Shown here piece after piece: positions 1-7,558 of a DNA stretch of 64,000 nt. Under the pieces are notes generated by a model that saw only the letters and a program-made list of their open reading frames with translations, was not told the DNA's origin and did no database searches. Made by a program: the position numbers and the translations under genes. Position 1 is the stretch's first letter. Every line of letters starts with the position of its first letter. The DNA comes from Streptomyces erythrochromogenes. Its GTDB lineage: Bacteria > Actinomycetota > Actinomycetes > Streptomycetales > Streptomycetaceae. The stretch covers positions 496,001-560,000 of the forward strand of contig NZ_CP108036.1 of NCBI RefSeq assembly GCF_036170895.1, given 5' to 3'.

Positions 1-1
1 G

Positions 2-619
2 CTGTCCATCGGGTGCAGCGCGTACGCCGTGTACGCGGACTGGACCACGCACGCGGTCATGGGGCGGCTTCTCTCGGACCCCGGTGCGATCGGCGATGCC
101 GAACTGGGCGACAGCGAAAGTCTGTTCCTCCTGGCCTCCTCGGTCCAGACCAGGGCCTTGATCCTCGCGTGCGTCGTGTTCATCGTCTGGTTCCACGTGG
201 TGCGCACGAACGCCGCAGTGTTCGCGCAAGGCGCGGACCAGCTCGCATCCCGTGTGGCGGTCGGTGCCCGGTCCGTACCGCTGGCCAACCTCTGGCTGCC
301 GTACCGGATCGCGGCGACCACCTGGGTGTCGAGCAGGCCCCTCGGGGCGGACGACGGCTCCCGGCGGTTCCCGTCGACGCTGGTCAACGTCTGGTGGGGC
401 GCCTTCGCGGCGGCCCGGGTCCTGGGGTGGTGCGGGGGCATGGCCTACAGCCTCGCCCAGAGCCCCGGCGCCGTTCGCTACGCGGTCACGACCATGCTGG
501 TGGGGGACGTCCTCGACATCGTGGCCGCCGTCCTCGCACCGCTCTTCGTCCTCAGGCTGACGGCCATGCAGCGCGCCAGGTCCGCCCAGAGTCCCGCCGT
601 CGCAGCGGTGCGGCTGTAG
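2..619 (+). CDS. DUF4328-type membrane protein, 5' end outside the window
   Basis: The reading frame is open from base 2 and has no stop upstream in the window, so the true start lies before position 1; a GTG at 29 is an internal possibility only. The visible part holds three hydrophobic segments: around TRALILACVVFIVWFH, around VNVWWGAFAAARVLGW and around VGDVLDIVAAVLAPLFVL. The combination of a WFHVVRTN stretch after a helix, the WLPYRIAATTW motif and a later WWGAF helix is the pattern of DUF4328 proteins, which are multi-pass actinobacterial membrane proteins of unknown function. In this family one or more helices precede the part seen here. No catalytic residues are recognisable, and the function is unknown. 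Confidence 0.75.
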   Translation: MSIGCSAYAVYADWTTHAVMGRLLSDPGAIGDAELGDSESLFLLASSVQTRALILACVVFIVWFHVVRTNAAVFAQGADQLASRVAVGARSVPLANLWLPYRIAATTWVSSRPLGADDGSRRFPSTLVNVWWGAFAAARVLGWCGGMAYSLAQSPGAVRYAVTTMLVGDVLDIVAAVLAPLFVLRLTAMQRARSAQSPAVAAVRL

Positions 620-633
620 CTGTAGCTGTCCGC

Positions 634-816
634 TCAGGCGGCCGGGACGACCGAGGCGCGCATGGCAGCGGCCCATTCCTGGAGCAGGGCGGCGTGGCGG
701 ATGCGCTCCGCGTCGGAGAGGCGGCCTTCGGCGCGCGCGAAGAGACAGCGGATGTCGGCGTTGATCTCGGCGAGGGTGCGTTCGGGGGCCGGGCGGTCGT
801 CAGGGGTCGGGCTCAC
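634..816 (-). CDS. small hypothetical protein, 60 aa
   Basis: A 60-residue protein starts at a GTG (814-816) and is rich in charged helical sequence (AEINADIRCLFARAEGRLSDAERIRHAALLQEWAAAMR). It lies downstream of the ECF sigma factor on the same strand, separated by about 90 bases that contain a small hairpin. There is no signal peptide or membrane segment. The frame is open much further upstream, but that extension runs antisense-like through the sigma gene in another frame and lacks a credible protein. Amphipathic helices of this type occur in many small Streptomyces proteins, and I cannot assign a function. Confidence 0.6.
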   Translation of the reverse strand: MSPTPDDRPAPERTLAEINADIRCLFARAEGRLSDAERIRHAALLQEWAAAMRASVVPAA

Positions 817-870
817 GTGATCAAGAGTAGGGCCGGGGTCCGACAACCGTGGACCGTGTCCGGCATGCGG

Positions 871-887
871 ACGGCGGGTTCCGCCGT
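871..887 (-). terminator. small hairpin after the sigma factor gene
   Basis: ACGGCGG and CCGCCGT form a perfect 7-bp stem around GTT, just downstream of the sigma factor stop at 908. No T-tract follows, which is usual in Streptomyces. The stem is short, so a terminator role is only possible. Confidence 0.3.
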
Positions 888-907
888 GGCGGACCGCCGT
901 GGCGGGC

Positions 908-2194
908 TCATTCGGCGATCCGGGCGGCCCGGGACTGGAGGTAGCGGCGTTCCGGGGTGCTGAGGGTGAGGCCGGCGGCCTTCGCGTAGGCGTCGCGGGC
1001 CGCCGCCCGGTCGCCCGCCATCTCCAACAGGTGGGCCCGTACGGCTTCGAGGCGGTGGTGTCCGGCCAGGTGGTCGTCGTCGTCCAGCGCGGCGAGGAGG
1101 TCCAGGGCCCGGCGCGGTCCGTGCACCATGGCCACGGCGACCGCGTGGCCCAGGCGTTCCAGGGGGCCGGGGACCAGCCGGATGAGCACCTCGTAGAGGG
1201 CGAGGATCTCCGCCCAGTCGGTGTCCTCGTCGCTCGCCGACTCGTCGTGGACGGCGGCGATCGCGGCGCGCAGCTGGTACGGGCCGAGCGGCGTGCGGGT
1301 GAGGGCGTCGCTGACCAGCGCGACCCCTTCGGCGATGGCGTCCCGGTCCCAGCGGGTACGGTCCTGCTCCGCGAGCGGGACCAGGCTGCCGTCCGGCCCG
1401 GTACGGGCGGCGCGCCGGGCATCGGTGAGCAGCATCAGGGCCAGCAGCCCGGCCACCTCGCCGTCGTCCGGCAGCAGCGCGTGGACTGCGCGGGTCAGGC
1501 GGATCGCCTCGGTGGCGAGGTCGGCGCGTTGCAGTTCCCGGCCGGAGGTGGCCGTGTAGCCCTCGTTGAAGATGAGGTAGAGCACGTGGAGCACGTCGGC
1601 CAGCCGCGCCGCACGTTCCCGTTCCCGTTCCTGCTTCTGTTCGCGGTCGGCCGTGCCGGCGGGGGTGCCGAACGGCGACGGGGAGGTCTTGATACGCCGT
1701 TTCGCGCGGCTGATGCGCTGCGCCATGGTGGCTTCGGGAACGAGGAGCGCGCGGGCGATCTCGGCCGTGGTGAGGCCGCCCACGGCCCGCAGGGTGAGGG
1801 CGATCCGGCCCGCGGCGGGCAGGTCTGCACGACAGCAGAGGAAGAGCAGGGTGAGGGTGTCGTCCTCGGCGGGGGCACGGCCCTCCCCCGGTGGCGGCGC
1901 CACGAACTCGTCCCGCGGGGTCAGCGCCGCCGCCGTCTCCTCGCGCCGCCTGCGCGCGTCCTCGCTGCGCAGCTGGTCGGTGAGCCGGCGGGAGGCGACG
2001 CGGATCAGCCAGCCGCGCGGGTTGCGGGGGCGACCCTCCTCGGGCCACTGCCGGGCGGCGGCGAGCAGCGCTTCCTGCACCGCGTCCTCCGCCGCGTCGA
2101 AGTGTCCGTAGCGGCGCAGGAGCGCGCCGAGGACCTGCGGTGCCAGTCGGCGCAGCAGGTCCTCGCCCGCGGGTTCGGGGGCGGGGTGCGTCAT
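908..2194 (-). CDS. RNA polymerase sigma factor, ECF42-type with C-terminal extension
   Basis: A 428-aa sigma factor. The N-terminal part carries region 2 (residues about 10-75, with GHFDAAEDAVQEALLAAARQWP and NPRGWLIRVASRRLTDQLR) and region 4 (about 115-165, with RIALTLRAVGGLTTAEIARALLVPEATMAQRISRAKRRI split over the helix-turn-helix). The remaining 250 residues are a helical extension with DVLHVLYLIFNEGY, the mark of the ECF41/42-like long ECF factors; ECF42 proteins have a TPR-like C-terminus needed for activity and sit beside DGPF/YCII genes, as here. The start ATG overlaps the stop of the upstream YCII gene by one base (TGATG), implying translational coupling. A GTG directly before this ATG is an alternative start. 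No anti-sigma factor gene is present, which fits ECF42. The regulon and signal cannot be read from the sequence. Confidence 0.9.
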   Translation of the reverse strand: MTHPAPEPAGEDLLRRLAPQVLGALLRRYGHFDAAEDAVQEALLAAARQWPEEGRPRNPRGWLIRVASRRLTDQLRSEDARRRREETAAALTPRDEFVAPPPGEGRAPAEDDTLTLLFLCCRADLPAAGRIALTLRAVGGLTTAEIARALLVPEATMAQRISRAKRRIKTSPSPFGTPAGTADREQKQERERERAARLADVLHVLYLIFNEGYTATSGRELQRADLATEAIRLTRAVHALLPDDGEVAGLLALMLLTDARRAARTGPDGSLVPLAEQDRTRWDRDAIAEGVALVSDALTRTPLGPYQLRAAIAAVHDESASDEDTDWAEILALYEVLIRLVPGPLERLGHAVAVAMVHGPRRALDLLAALDDDDHLAGHHRLEAVRAHLLEMAGDRAAARDAYAKAAGLTLSTPERRYLQSRAARIAE

Positions 2195-2610
2195 CACATT
2201 TCGGTGCCCGCGGCGGAGTCGACGGGCCGGACGACGACCGGGTAGTTGGGTGCCCCCTCGGGCACCGGGCAGGCGTGGGCGCGGGCGGCGATCTCGGCGG
2301 CCCTGGCGAAGTCGGCGACGTCGACGATCCAGTAGCCGGCCAGCACCTCCTTGGCCTCGCCGTACGGCCCGTCGGAGATCACGGGTGTTCCGTCGGCGCC
2401 CGCGGTCACGAGCTTGGCCAGGCGGGGTTCGGTGAGGCCCTGTCCGTCGACCCATTCGCCCGATTCGGCGAGATCGTCGTTCAGGGCGCCCATGTGGTCG
2501 AACATCGCCTTCAGGTCCGCCTCCGACCATGCGGGGTTACCACTGCTCGCCCGGCCGCCCATCGCGTCGTAGTCCGCCTGACTCCCGAGAACCATCAGCA
2601 TGTACTTCAT
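2194..2610 (-). CDS. YCII/DGPF-domain protein, partner of the ECF42 sigma factor
   Basis: A 138-aa YCII-related protein beginning MKYMLMVLGS. The signature ISDGPYGEAKEVLAGYWIVD (about residues 78-97) is the DGPF motif with Tyr in place of Phe. YCII folds are ferredoxin-like dimers with a conserved His-Asp pair in some enzymes, but no reaction is established for the DGPF branch. GAAGGAG lies 9 bases upstream of the ATG at 2610, which supports this start over upstream possibilities. The stop overlaps the sigma start, so the two proteins are made together. Actinobacterial ECF42 loci regularly carry one or more such genes, which are thought to be targets or modulators of the sigma factor. Confidence 0.88.
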   Translation of the reverse strand: MKYMLMVLGSQADYDAMGGRASSGNPAWSEADLKAMFDHMGALNDDLAESGEWVDGQGLTEPRLAKLVTAGADGTPVISDGPYGEAKEVLAGYWIVDVADFARAAEIAARAHACPVPEGAPNYPVVVRPVDSAAGTEM

Positions 2611-2766
2611 GGGGTGCCACTCCTTCAGGTCGCGCTCCCGGATCGGGAGCCTCTCGCAGGGGACGTCGGAGCCGTCCCTCCCATTTCGACACGTCGGCCG
2701 CAGCCGCGCGAGATCGCCGCACCCTTGCCGCCCCACCCGCGGTGTCGTGCCCGTTACGCTGCCGCC

Positions 2767-3198
2767 ATGAAGATCATCGACCTGGAGCCCGGTGACGCCC
2801 GGCTCACCGCCGACCTGCTTCCCGTGCTGCTCGAACTGCGTCCCCACCTCACCGAGGAGCTCTTCCTCTCGGTCCTCGACGAGGGGCGGGGCCAGGGGCT
2901 GCGCTTCACCGCGGCCTACGACGCGGACGGTGTGTGCGTGGGCGCGGCGGGCTGGCGGATCGTCGCCACCACGTCCATGGTCCGCAAGCTCTACGTCGAC
3001 GACCTGGTCACCTCGGCCGCCGCCCGTTCCGGCGGTGTGGGCCACGCGCTGCTCGCGCACCTGGAGCAGCACGCCCGGGCCGCCCGGTGCACCGCCCTCA
3101 CCCTGGACTCCGGGACCCAGCGGACCGACGCGCACCGCTTCTACTTCCGCGAGCGGATGGCCGTGACCGCCTTCAGCTTCGAGAAGCCGCTCCTCTGA
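2767..3198 (+). CDS. GNAT-family N-acetyltransferase
   Basis: A 143-aa protein with the layout of a single GNAT domain: VGAAGWRI strand, RKLYVDDLVT strand leading to the acetyl-CoA loop SAARSGGVGHALLAHLEQHAR (about residues 84-105, matching the Q/RxxGxG/A pyrophosphate-binding pattern) and the C-terminal ALTLDSG...AHRFYFRERM segment typical of the group. The acceptor cannot be inferred. It starts at the ATG at 2767, which has no good Shine-Dalgarno; TTACGCT about a dozen bases upstream could be a -10 element, giving a leaderless or nearly leaderless message. It is divergent from the YCII/sigma operon across a 156-base gap, which probably holds promoters for both. Confidence 0.85.
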   Translation: MKIIDLEPGDARLTADLLPVLLELRPHLTEELFLSVLDEGRGQGLRFTAAYDADGVCVGAAGWRIVATTSMVRKLYVDDLVTSAAARSGGVGHALLAHLEQHARAARCTALTLDSGTQRTDAHRFYFRERMAVTAFSFEKPLL

Positions 3199-3325
3199 GG
3201 GCGGGTGCGGGGGCGTGCCGGCCTCCGTGACCGAACCGTCGCCGCCCCGAGGCCCGATCGGGCTCGTCGGCGCGGCACCCACTTGTTAGGTTCCTGGCGT
3301 CGTCGACCCCGGGGGAACCGATCCC

Positions 3326-4036
3326 ATGCCCGTAGCCCGAGTGCCCCGCGGCGGCCTGTGGGTCGCGGCCGTGGCCGCCGTCCTGCTGGCCGGCTCCTCC
3401 GGATGCGCGAACGGGGACGGTCGGGACCCGAAGGCCTCGTCCTCGTCCTCGCCTGTGCCTTCGGTCCCGGTGTCCGCGACCCTCCCGGCTACGGCTACGG
3501 CTACGGCTACGGCAGGAGGAGCCCCCTCTACGGCGTCAGGGGCGCCCACGACCCGGGCCGCGACACCGTCTCCGTCTACGGCTGCGGCGCCGACCCGGCT
3601 GACCGTCGCGGTGGACACCCGCGGCGGCCGACTCTCCCTCGTACGGGGCGGCGCCGCGCAGGAGTTCACCGTCACCCTGCGGAACGGGAACTCCACCGCC
3701 CACCGGCATCTGCTCGTGGCCTTCCAGATGGAGGTGCTCGTCGGCGAACCGGGCGACCGGCCGGGCAGCGGTCCGGGTTTCCTGCTGGAGCGCTTCGACC
3801 AGGCCTCCGGCGCCTGGCGCCCGGACGAACTGCGCGTCGCGAACGACGCCAGACCCCTGTCGCTGTACACGGGCGGCGGGCCCCTCGCCCGTGAGGCCGT
3901 CCGCGTCGAGCGCTACCGGCTGCGCGCGACCGCCGGCGGCCCGACGGGCAGCACCCCGGTGGTCGTGTCCTTCATCGACACCGATACCGACCGGGAGGCG
4001 GCGGCCCATGTCCTCCTCGGGCACAGCACCGGCTGA
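3326..4036 (+). CDS. putative lipoprotein with low-complexity linker
   Basis: A 236-aa exported protein. Residues 1-27 form a signal peptide (GGLWVAAVAAVLLAG core) ending at a Cys in SSGCAN; the lipobox is imperfect (Ser at -3) but the position fits a lipoprotein. A Ser/Thr/Ala/Pro-rich linker of about 60 residues follows, in which four tandem CGGCTA hexamers (3486-3509) encode Ala-Thr repeats. The C-terminal 140 residues form an apparent beta domain (LTVAVDTRGGRLSLVRGGAAQEFTVTLRNGN, then HRHLLVAFQMEVLV) resembling an extracellular Ig-like fold. GGGGGAA upstream of the ATG supports the start. It is convergent with plsC at a 4-base gap. Function is unknown. Confidence 0.7.
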   Translation: MPVARVPRGGLWVAAVAAVLLAGSSGCANGDGRDPKASSSSSPVPSVPVSATLPATATATATAGGAPSTASGAPTTRAATPSPSTAAAPTRLTVAVDTRGGRLSLVRGGAAQEFTVTLRNGNSTAHRHLLVAFQMEVLVGEPGDRPGSGPGFLLERFDQASGAWRPDELRVANDARPLSLYTGGGPLAREAVRVERYRLRATAGGPTGSTPVVVSFIDTDTDREAAAHVLLGHSTG

Positions 4037-4040
4037 GCCG

Positions 4041-4700
4041 TCACACGGCCGCGCAGGCCTCCCCGGCGGCGGAGGCGGCGGTACGCCAGGCCGCGGTGAC
4101 GGCCTCGCGGGCCTGGTGCGTCGCCTCCGGCACCCGGTCGGGGAGGTGCACCGGCGACCCGATGTGTACGTGGAGGCAGGGCCGGCGCAGCGGCGCCGTG
4201 AAGACCCCGGCGAGTTGCTTGGCGCTGCTGCCGGAGCACAGGCGGCGGGAGCCGGCCTGGCCGACGGGGACGACGGGGGCTCCGGTCGCGGCAGCGAGCC
4301 GGGCCAGGCCGCTGCGGAAGGGGCCCGGGGCGGACTCCCCCGCGTCGCGGCGCGTCGGCAGCCCGCCCTCGCCGTAGAGCAGCACGCTGCGGCCCGAGGC
4401 GAGGGCCACGGCGGCGGCGTCCAGGGAGTCCGCGGCCCTGGAGGTGCCGCGGTGGACGGCGATGTGCCCCTCGCGGCGCAGCGCCGGACCGAGCAGCGGT
4501 ACGCGCCACAGTCCGGCGGTGGCCAGGATGACCGGCTCGATCCCGTGGCGCCGCAGTGCCGCGACCACGACGGCGGGGTCGGCGAGCGAGGTGTGGTTGG
4601 CCACGAGGATGGAACCGGTGGCGGGCCGGGCACCGGGGTCGGCGGTGACGGTCAGCCGCCCGAAGGCGGGGACCAGGGCGGCGGCGATTCGGCTGAGCAT
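4041..4700 (-). CDS. PlsC-family 1-acylglycerol-3-phosphate acyltransferase
   Basis: A 219-aa acyltransferase of the glycerophospholipid type, which would transfer an acyl chain from acyl-CoA or acyl-ACP to lysophosphatidic acid or another lyso-acceptor at the membrane. The catalytic NHxxxxD box is seen as NHTSLAD (residues 35-41), and the downstream block YGEGG (about 110-114) corresponds to the substrate-binding EGTR motif, here altered after EG. VVPVGQAG follows as the usual third block. The length is normal for short bacterial PlsC proteins. The substrate is uncertain because such single-domain proteins also act in ornithine lipid or natural-product pathways. It is divergent from the carboxypeptidase gene across 220 bases. 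Confidence 0.85.
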   Translation of the reverse strand: MLSRIAAALVPAFGRLTVTADPGARPATGSILVANHTSLADPAVVVAALRRHGIEPVILATAGLWRVPLLGPALRREGHIAVHRGTSRAADSLDAAAVALASGRSVLLYGEGGLPTRRDAGESAPGPFRSGLARLAAATGAPVVPVGQAGSRRLCSGSSAKQLAGVFTAPLRRPCLHVHIGSPVHLPDRVPEATHQAREAVTAAWRTAASAAGEACAAV

Positions 4701-4790
4701 GGACGTCCCCGTTCGGTGGTGCGGTGGTGTTGCGGTCCATCGTCAACGGGGGGCGAAGGCGCGGTCATGAGTAGCCGTACTCACCGAATA

Positions 4791-4804
4791 TGACCGAACG
4801 GTCA
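4791..4804. promoter_or_regulatory. palindrome in the plsC/carboxypeptidase intergenic region
   Basis: TGACCGAACGGTCA is a near-perfect palindrome (6-bp arms around AA) in the 220-base gap between the divergent plsC and D,D-carboxypeptidase genes. Its form suits a dimeric repressor such as a TetR protein, but no cognate regulator is adjacent. The rest of the gap has no other clear structure. Confidence 0.35.
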
Positions 4805-4920
4805 CAAGATCGGGGTCGGGGAACGCGTGGTGTGCGACCTGCATCTAGCAGTGTGGCGGGGCCCTCTTGGGGTGCCGCCGAACGGTATCTGCACAGTGTG
4901 AGCGGCAAGGCGGGGCTGGG

Positions 4921-7458
4921 ATGAAGGCGGTAGCGGTGACGGACGGTTCCTCGGACGACCCGAAGAACGAGGGAACCACCGTCGCAGGGGCGGAACCCGA
5001 GAAGGCGGCGTCGTCCGCGTCGGCGGACGCGAAGGTGGAAGCGGAGGCCTCGCGGCCCGCAGCCGAGTCGGACGGCGAGCCGGAGGCCACCGCGAAGGCG
5101 GACACCGAGGCGGAGGCCGACGCGACCGGGGAGGTCGAGGACGGGCCGGCCCGAGATGCCGAGGCCGAGAACGACGCCGAGGCGGCCTCGGACGCCGAGT
5201 CCGGCGCGGAGCAGGCGTCCGGCGCGGAGCAGGCGTCCGGCGCCGGCGCACCGGACGACAAGCCCAAGCCCGGGACCAAGACCCCGGACGAGGCCGACCC
5301 CAAAGCCGAAGACACCCCGGCGGACACCCCCGACACCGAGCCCAAGTCCCAGGCGACGGCCGAACCCAAGCCCAAGCCCGATGCCGACGACTCGCGCACA
5401 CAAATGCTGCGCATACCCCCCACCCCCGCACCGGACGACAAGCCCAAGCCCGCAACGAAGACCCCGGACGAGGCCGACCCCAAAGCCGAAAACACCCCGG
5501 CAGACACCCCCGACACCGAGCCCAAGTCCCAGGCGACGGCCGAACCCAAGCCCAAGCCCGAAGCCGACGACTCGCGCACACAAATGCTGCGCATACCCCC
5601 CACCCCCGCACCGGACGACAAGCCCAAGCCCGGGACCAAGACCCCGGACGAGGCCGACCCCAAAGCCGAAAACACCCCGGCGGACACCCCCGACACCGAG
5701 CCCAAGTCCAAGGCTGAAGCGACCCCAGTGAAGGCCTCGGACACGCCCGACACCGGGCCCAAGGCGAAGCCCGAAGCCGACGACTCGCGCACGCAGATAC
5801 TGCGGGTGCCCGGCACCAGCGCGCCGGACCGCAAGGCCGAGGACAAGCCCGAGCCCAAGCCCGAGGCCGACGGCTCGCGCACGCAGGTGCTGCGTGCGCC
5901 CGGTGCCGCCGCCCCGGACCGCAAGGCCGGCGGCAAGCCCGAGGCACCGGGGAAGAAGGCCGCCGAGAGCGCTCCGAAGGTGCCCTCCTGGGCGGCGGCG
6001 CGGGACGAGGACGCGGATCAGGATCCGGAGCGGACGAGTCAGTTCGTCGCGCTCAAGGACCTCGACGTCGCGCCCCCCGCCACCGCGCGACCCCAGTCAC
6101 GCCCCCAGCCCCACCCCCGTCCGCAGCCTCCCGCGCAGGTGGCCGCGCCGCAGCCCCTGCCGCCGCTGGACCTGCTGGCCGATCTCACCAACACCCCTCC
6201 CCCGCCGGAGACTCCCCGCCGGACCGCGCTGCGCCGCGTCAAGGTGTGGACGCCGATCCTGCTGCTGCTCGTCGGCGCCTGCATCGGGGGACAGATGCTG
6301 CGGCCCCTGCCCGACCCCCGGATCGTCGCCGCCGAGACCGACCACACCGTCGACGGGCAGTTCTCCATACCCTGGCCCGCCAAGGGCCAGGGCGCCGTTC
6401 GCGTCACCGGCTCCGGCGACATCGGCACCTTCGGCGACCAGAAGCCCGTCCCGACGGCCAGCGTCGCCAAAATCATGACGGCCTACGTGGTCCTCAAGGG
6501 CCACCCGCTGCGCAAGACCGAGCCCGGTCCGGACATCACGGTCGACGCGAAGGCCGTGGCGGACGGCAACTCCGCGAGCGAGTCCCGGATCACGGGCCTC
6601 ACCGTCGGCTCGAAGTTCAGCCAGCAGGACATGCTGAAAATGCTCATGATCCCCTCGGGCAACAACGTCGCCCGCCTGCTGGCGCGCTGGGACGCGGGGA
6701 GCGATTCCGAGGCCGCGTTCGTGGAGAAGATGAACGCCGCCGCCCGGGAACTCGGGATGAAGGACACCGTGTACACCGATCCGAGCGGGCTGGACGCGGG
6801 CACCGTCAGCACCGCCACCGATCAGCTGAAGCTCGCCGAGGCGGTGATGAAGGACGAGACGTTCCGCGCGATCGTCGCCCTGCCCGAGGCCCCCATCAAG
6901 GGTCTGAGCGAGAAGCTCGTCAACAACAACGACCTGCTCACGGTGCAGGGCCTGAGCATCCGCGGCATCAAGACCGGCTCCAGCACACCCGCCGGCGGAA
7001 CCTTCGTGTGGGCAGCCTACAAGTCGGTCGGTGACGAGACCCCGCTGATCATCGGCTCGTTGATGGAGCAGCGCGCGCCCGCCCCCGACAAGGACGCCCT
7101 CAAAAGCCTGGACCTGGTGAAGGCGAACAGCAAGAAGATCATCGAGGCGGTGCGGACGGCCCTCGCCTCCACCCCGCTCGTCCGCAAGGGCGACATCGTC
7201 GGGTACGTGGACGACGGGCTCGGCGGCCGCACTCCGCTCGTGGCCGTGAAGGACCTGAACGTGATCAGCGTGCCCGGTCAGCGGTTCAAGCTGTCCCTGA
7301 ACGCCGGTGCCTCGCCGCTGCCGCACACCGCGAAGGACGGGACGGAGGTCGGTGTGCTGACGGCGGGTGAGGGCGAGGGGGCCAAGAGCGTCCCGGTGGC
7401 CGTCAAGGGAGCCCTGGCCGAGCCCTCGTTCGGCACCAGGCTCACGCGTCTCGGCTGA
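4921..7458 (+). CDS. D-alanyl-D-alanine carboxypeptidase (peptidase S11) with long repetitive N-terminus
   Basis: An 845-aa type II membrane protein. The first 440 residues are cytoplasmic by topology, hydrophilic, acidic and Pro/Lys-rich, with 60-residue tandem repeats each ending in DSRTQMLRIPPTP, then degenerate copies (DSRTQILR, GSRTQVLR) and a related TSQFVALKDLD near residue 375. One membrane helix follows (VWTPILLLLVGACIGGQML, about 442-460). The exported catalytic domain has the penicillin-binding motifs SVAK (Ser514, Lys517), SGN (Ser579) and KTG (Lys684), so it should remove the terminal D-Ala from peptidoglycan pentapeptide. Family members are usually 400-500 aa, so the extension is the odd part. 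ATG 4921 is preferred over a GTG at 4867, whose extra residues look unlike coding sequence. Confidence 0.9.
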   Translation: MKAVAVTDGSSDDPKNEGTTVAGAEPEKAASSASADAKVEAEASRPAAESDGEPEATAKADTEAEADATGEVEDGPARDAEAENDAEAASDAESGAEQASGAEQASGAGAPDDKPKPGTKTPDEADPKAEDTPADTPDTEPKSQATAEPKPKPDADDSRTQMLRIPPTPAPDDKPKPATKTPDEADPKAENTPADTPDTEPKSQATAEPKPKPEADDSRTQMLRIPPTPAPDDKPKPGTKTPDEADPKAENTPADTPDTEPKSKAEATPVKASDTPDTGPKAKPEADDSRTQILRVPGTSAPDRKAEDKPEPKPEADGSRTQVLRAPGAAAPDRKAGGKPEAPGKKAAESAPKVPSWAAARDEDADQDPERTSQFVALKDLDVAPPATARPQSRPQPHPRPQPPAQVAAPQPLPPLDLLADLTNTPPPPETPRRTALRRVKVWTPILLLLVGACIGGQMLRPLPDPRIVAAETDHTVDGQFSIPWPAKGQGAVRVTGSGDIGTFGDQKPVPTASVAKIMTAYVVLKGHPLRKTEPGPDITVDAKAVADGNSASESRITGLTVGSKFSQQDMLKMLMIPSGNNVARLLARWDAGSDSEAAFVEKMNAAARELGMKDTVYTDPSGLDAGTVSTATDQLKLAEAVMKDETFRAIVALPEAPIKGLSEKLVNNNDLLTVQGLSIRGIKTGSSTPAGGTFVWAAYKSVGDETPLIIGSLMEQRAPAPDKDALKSLDLVKANSKKIIEAVRTALASTPLVRKGDIVGYVDDGLGGRTPLVAVKDLNVISVPGQRFKLSLNAGASPLPHTAKDGTEVGVLTAGEGEGAKSVPVAVKGALAEPSFGTRLTRLG
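5251..5709 (+). repeat. 180-bp tandem repeats in the carboxypeptidase gene
   Basis: Units begin at 5251, 5431 and 5611 with an exact 180-base period; the first two are full length and nearly identical, and the third diverges after about 100 bases. Each full unit encodes 60 residues (APDDKPKPGTKTPDEADPKA... through SRTQMLRIPPTP). The reading frame is kept, so copy number can change without breaking the protein. Diverged copies of the end motif continue to about 5940. Confidence 0.95.
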
Positions 7459-7464
7459 GAGACA

Positions 7465-7496
7465 GAGCGGCTGAGCAGCTGAGCGGCTGAGCGGCT
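7465..7496. repeat. four 8-bp direct repeats after the carboxypeptidase stop
   Basis: GAGCGGCT occurs four times head to tail (second copy GAGCAGCT) just after the stop at 7458. It is noncoding and probably slippage-generated; no function is apparent. Confidence 0.8.
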
Positions 7497-7506
7497 GATC
7501 CCCGCC

Positions 7507-7545
7507 CCCGTCCGCCGGTTCGGTGGTCCCGAACCGGCGGACGGG
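7507..7545. terminator. strong bidirectional hairpin between convergent genes
   Basis: The arms 7507-7523 and 7529-7545 are perfectly complementary over 17 bp (CCCGTCCGCCGGTTCGG on the left) with a 5-base loop. It lies between the 3' ends of the convergent carboxypeptidase and subtilase genes, 13 bases from the latter, and should stop transcription from both sides. No U-tract is present, as is normal in Streptomyces. Confidence 0.88.
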
Positions 7546-7558
7546 CCGCCGCTTCCCG

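Noticed and set aside
5251..5709. Possible mobile element or CRISPR from 180-bp repeats
   Set aside because: The repeats are in frame, code for 60 residues each and lie within a carboxypeptidase gene.
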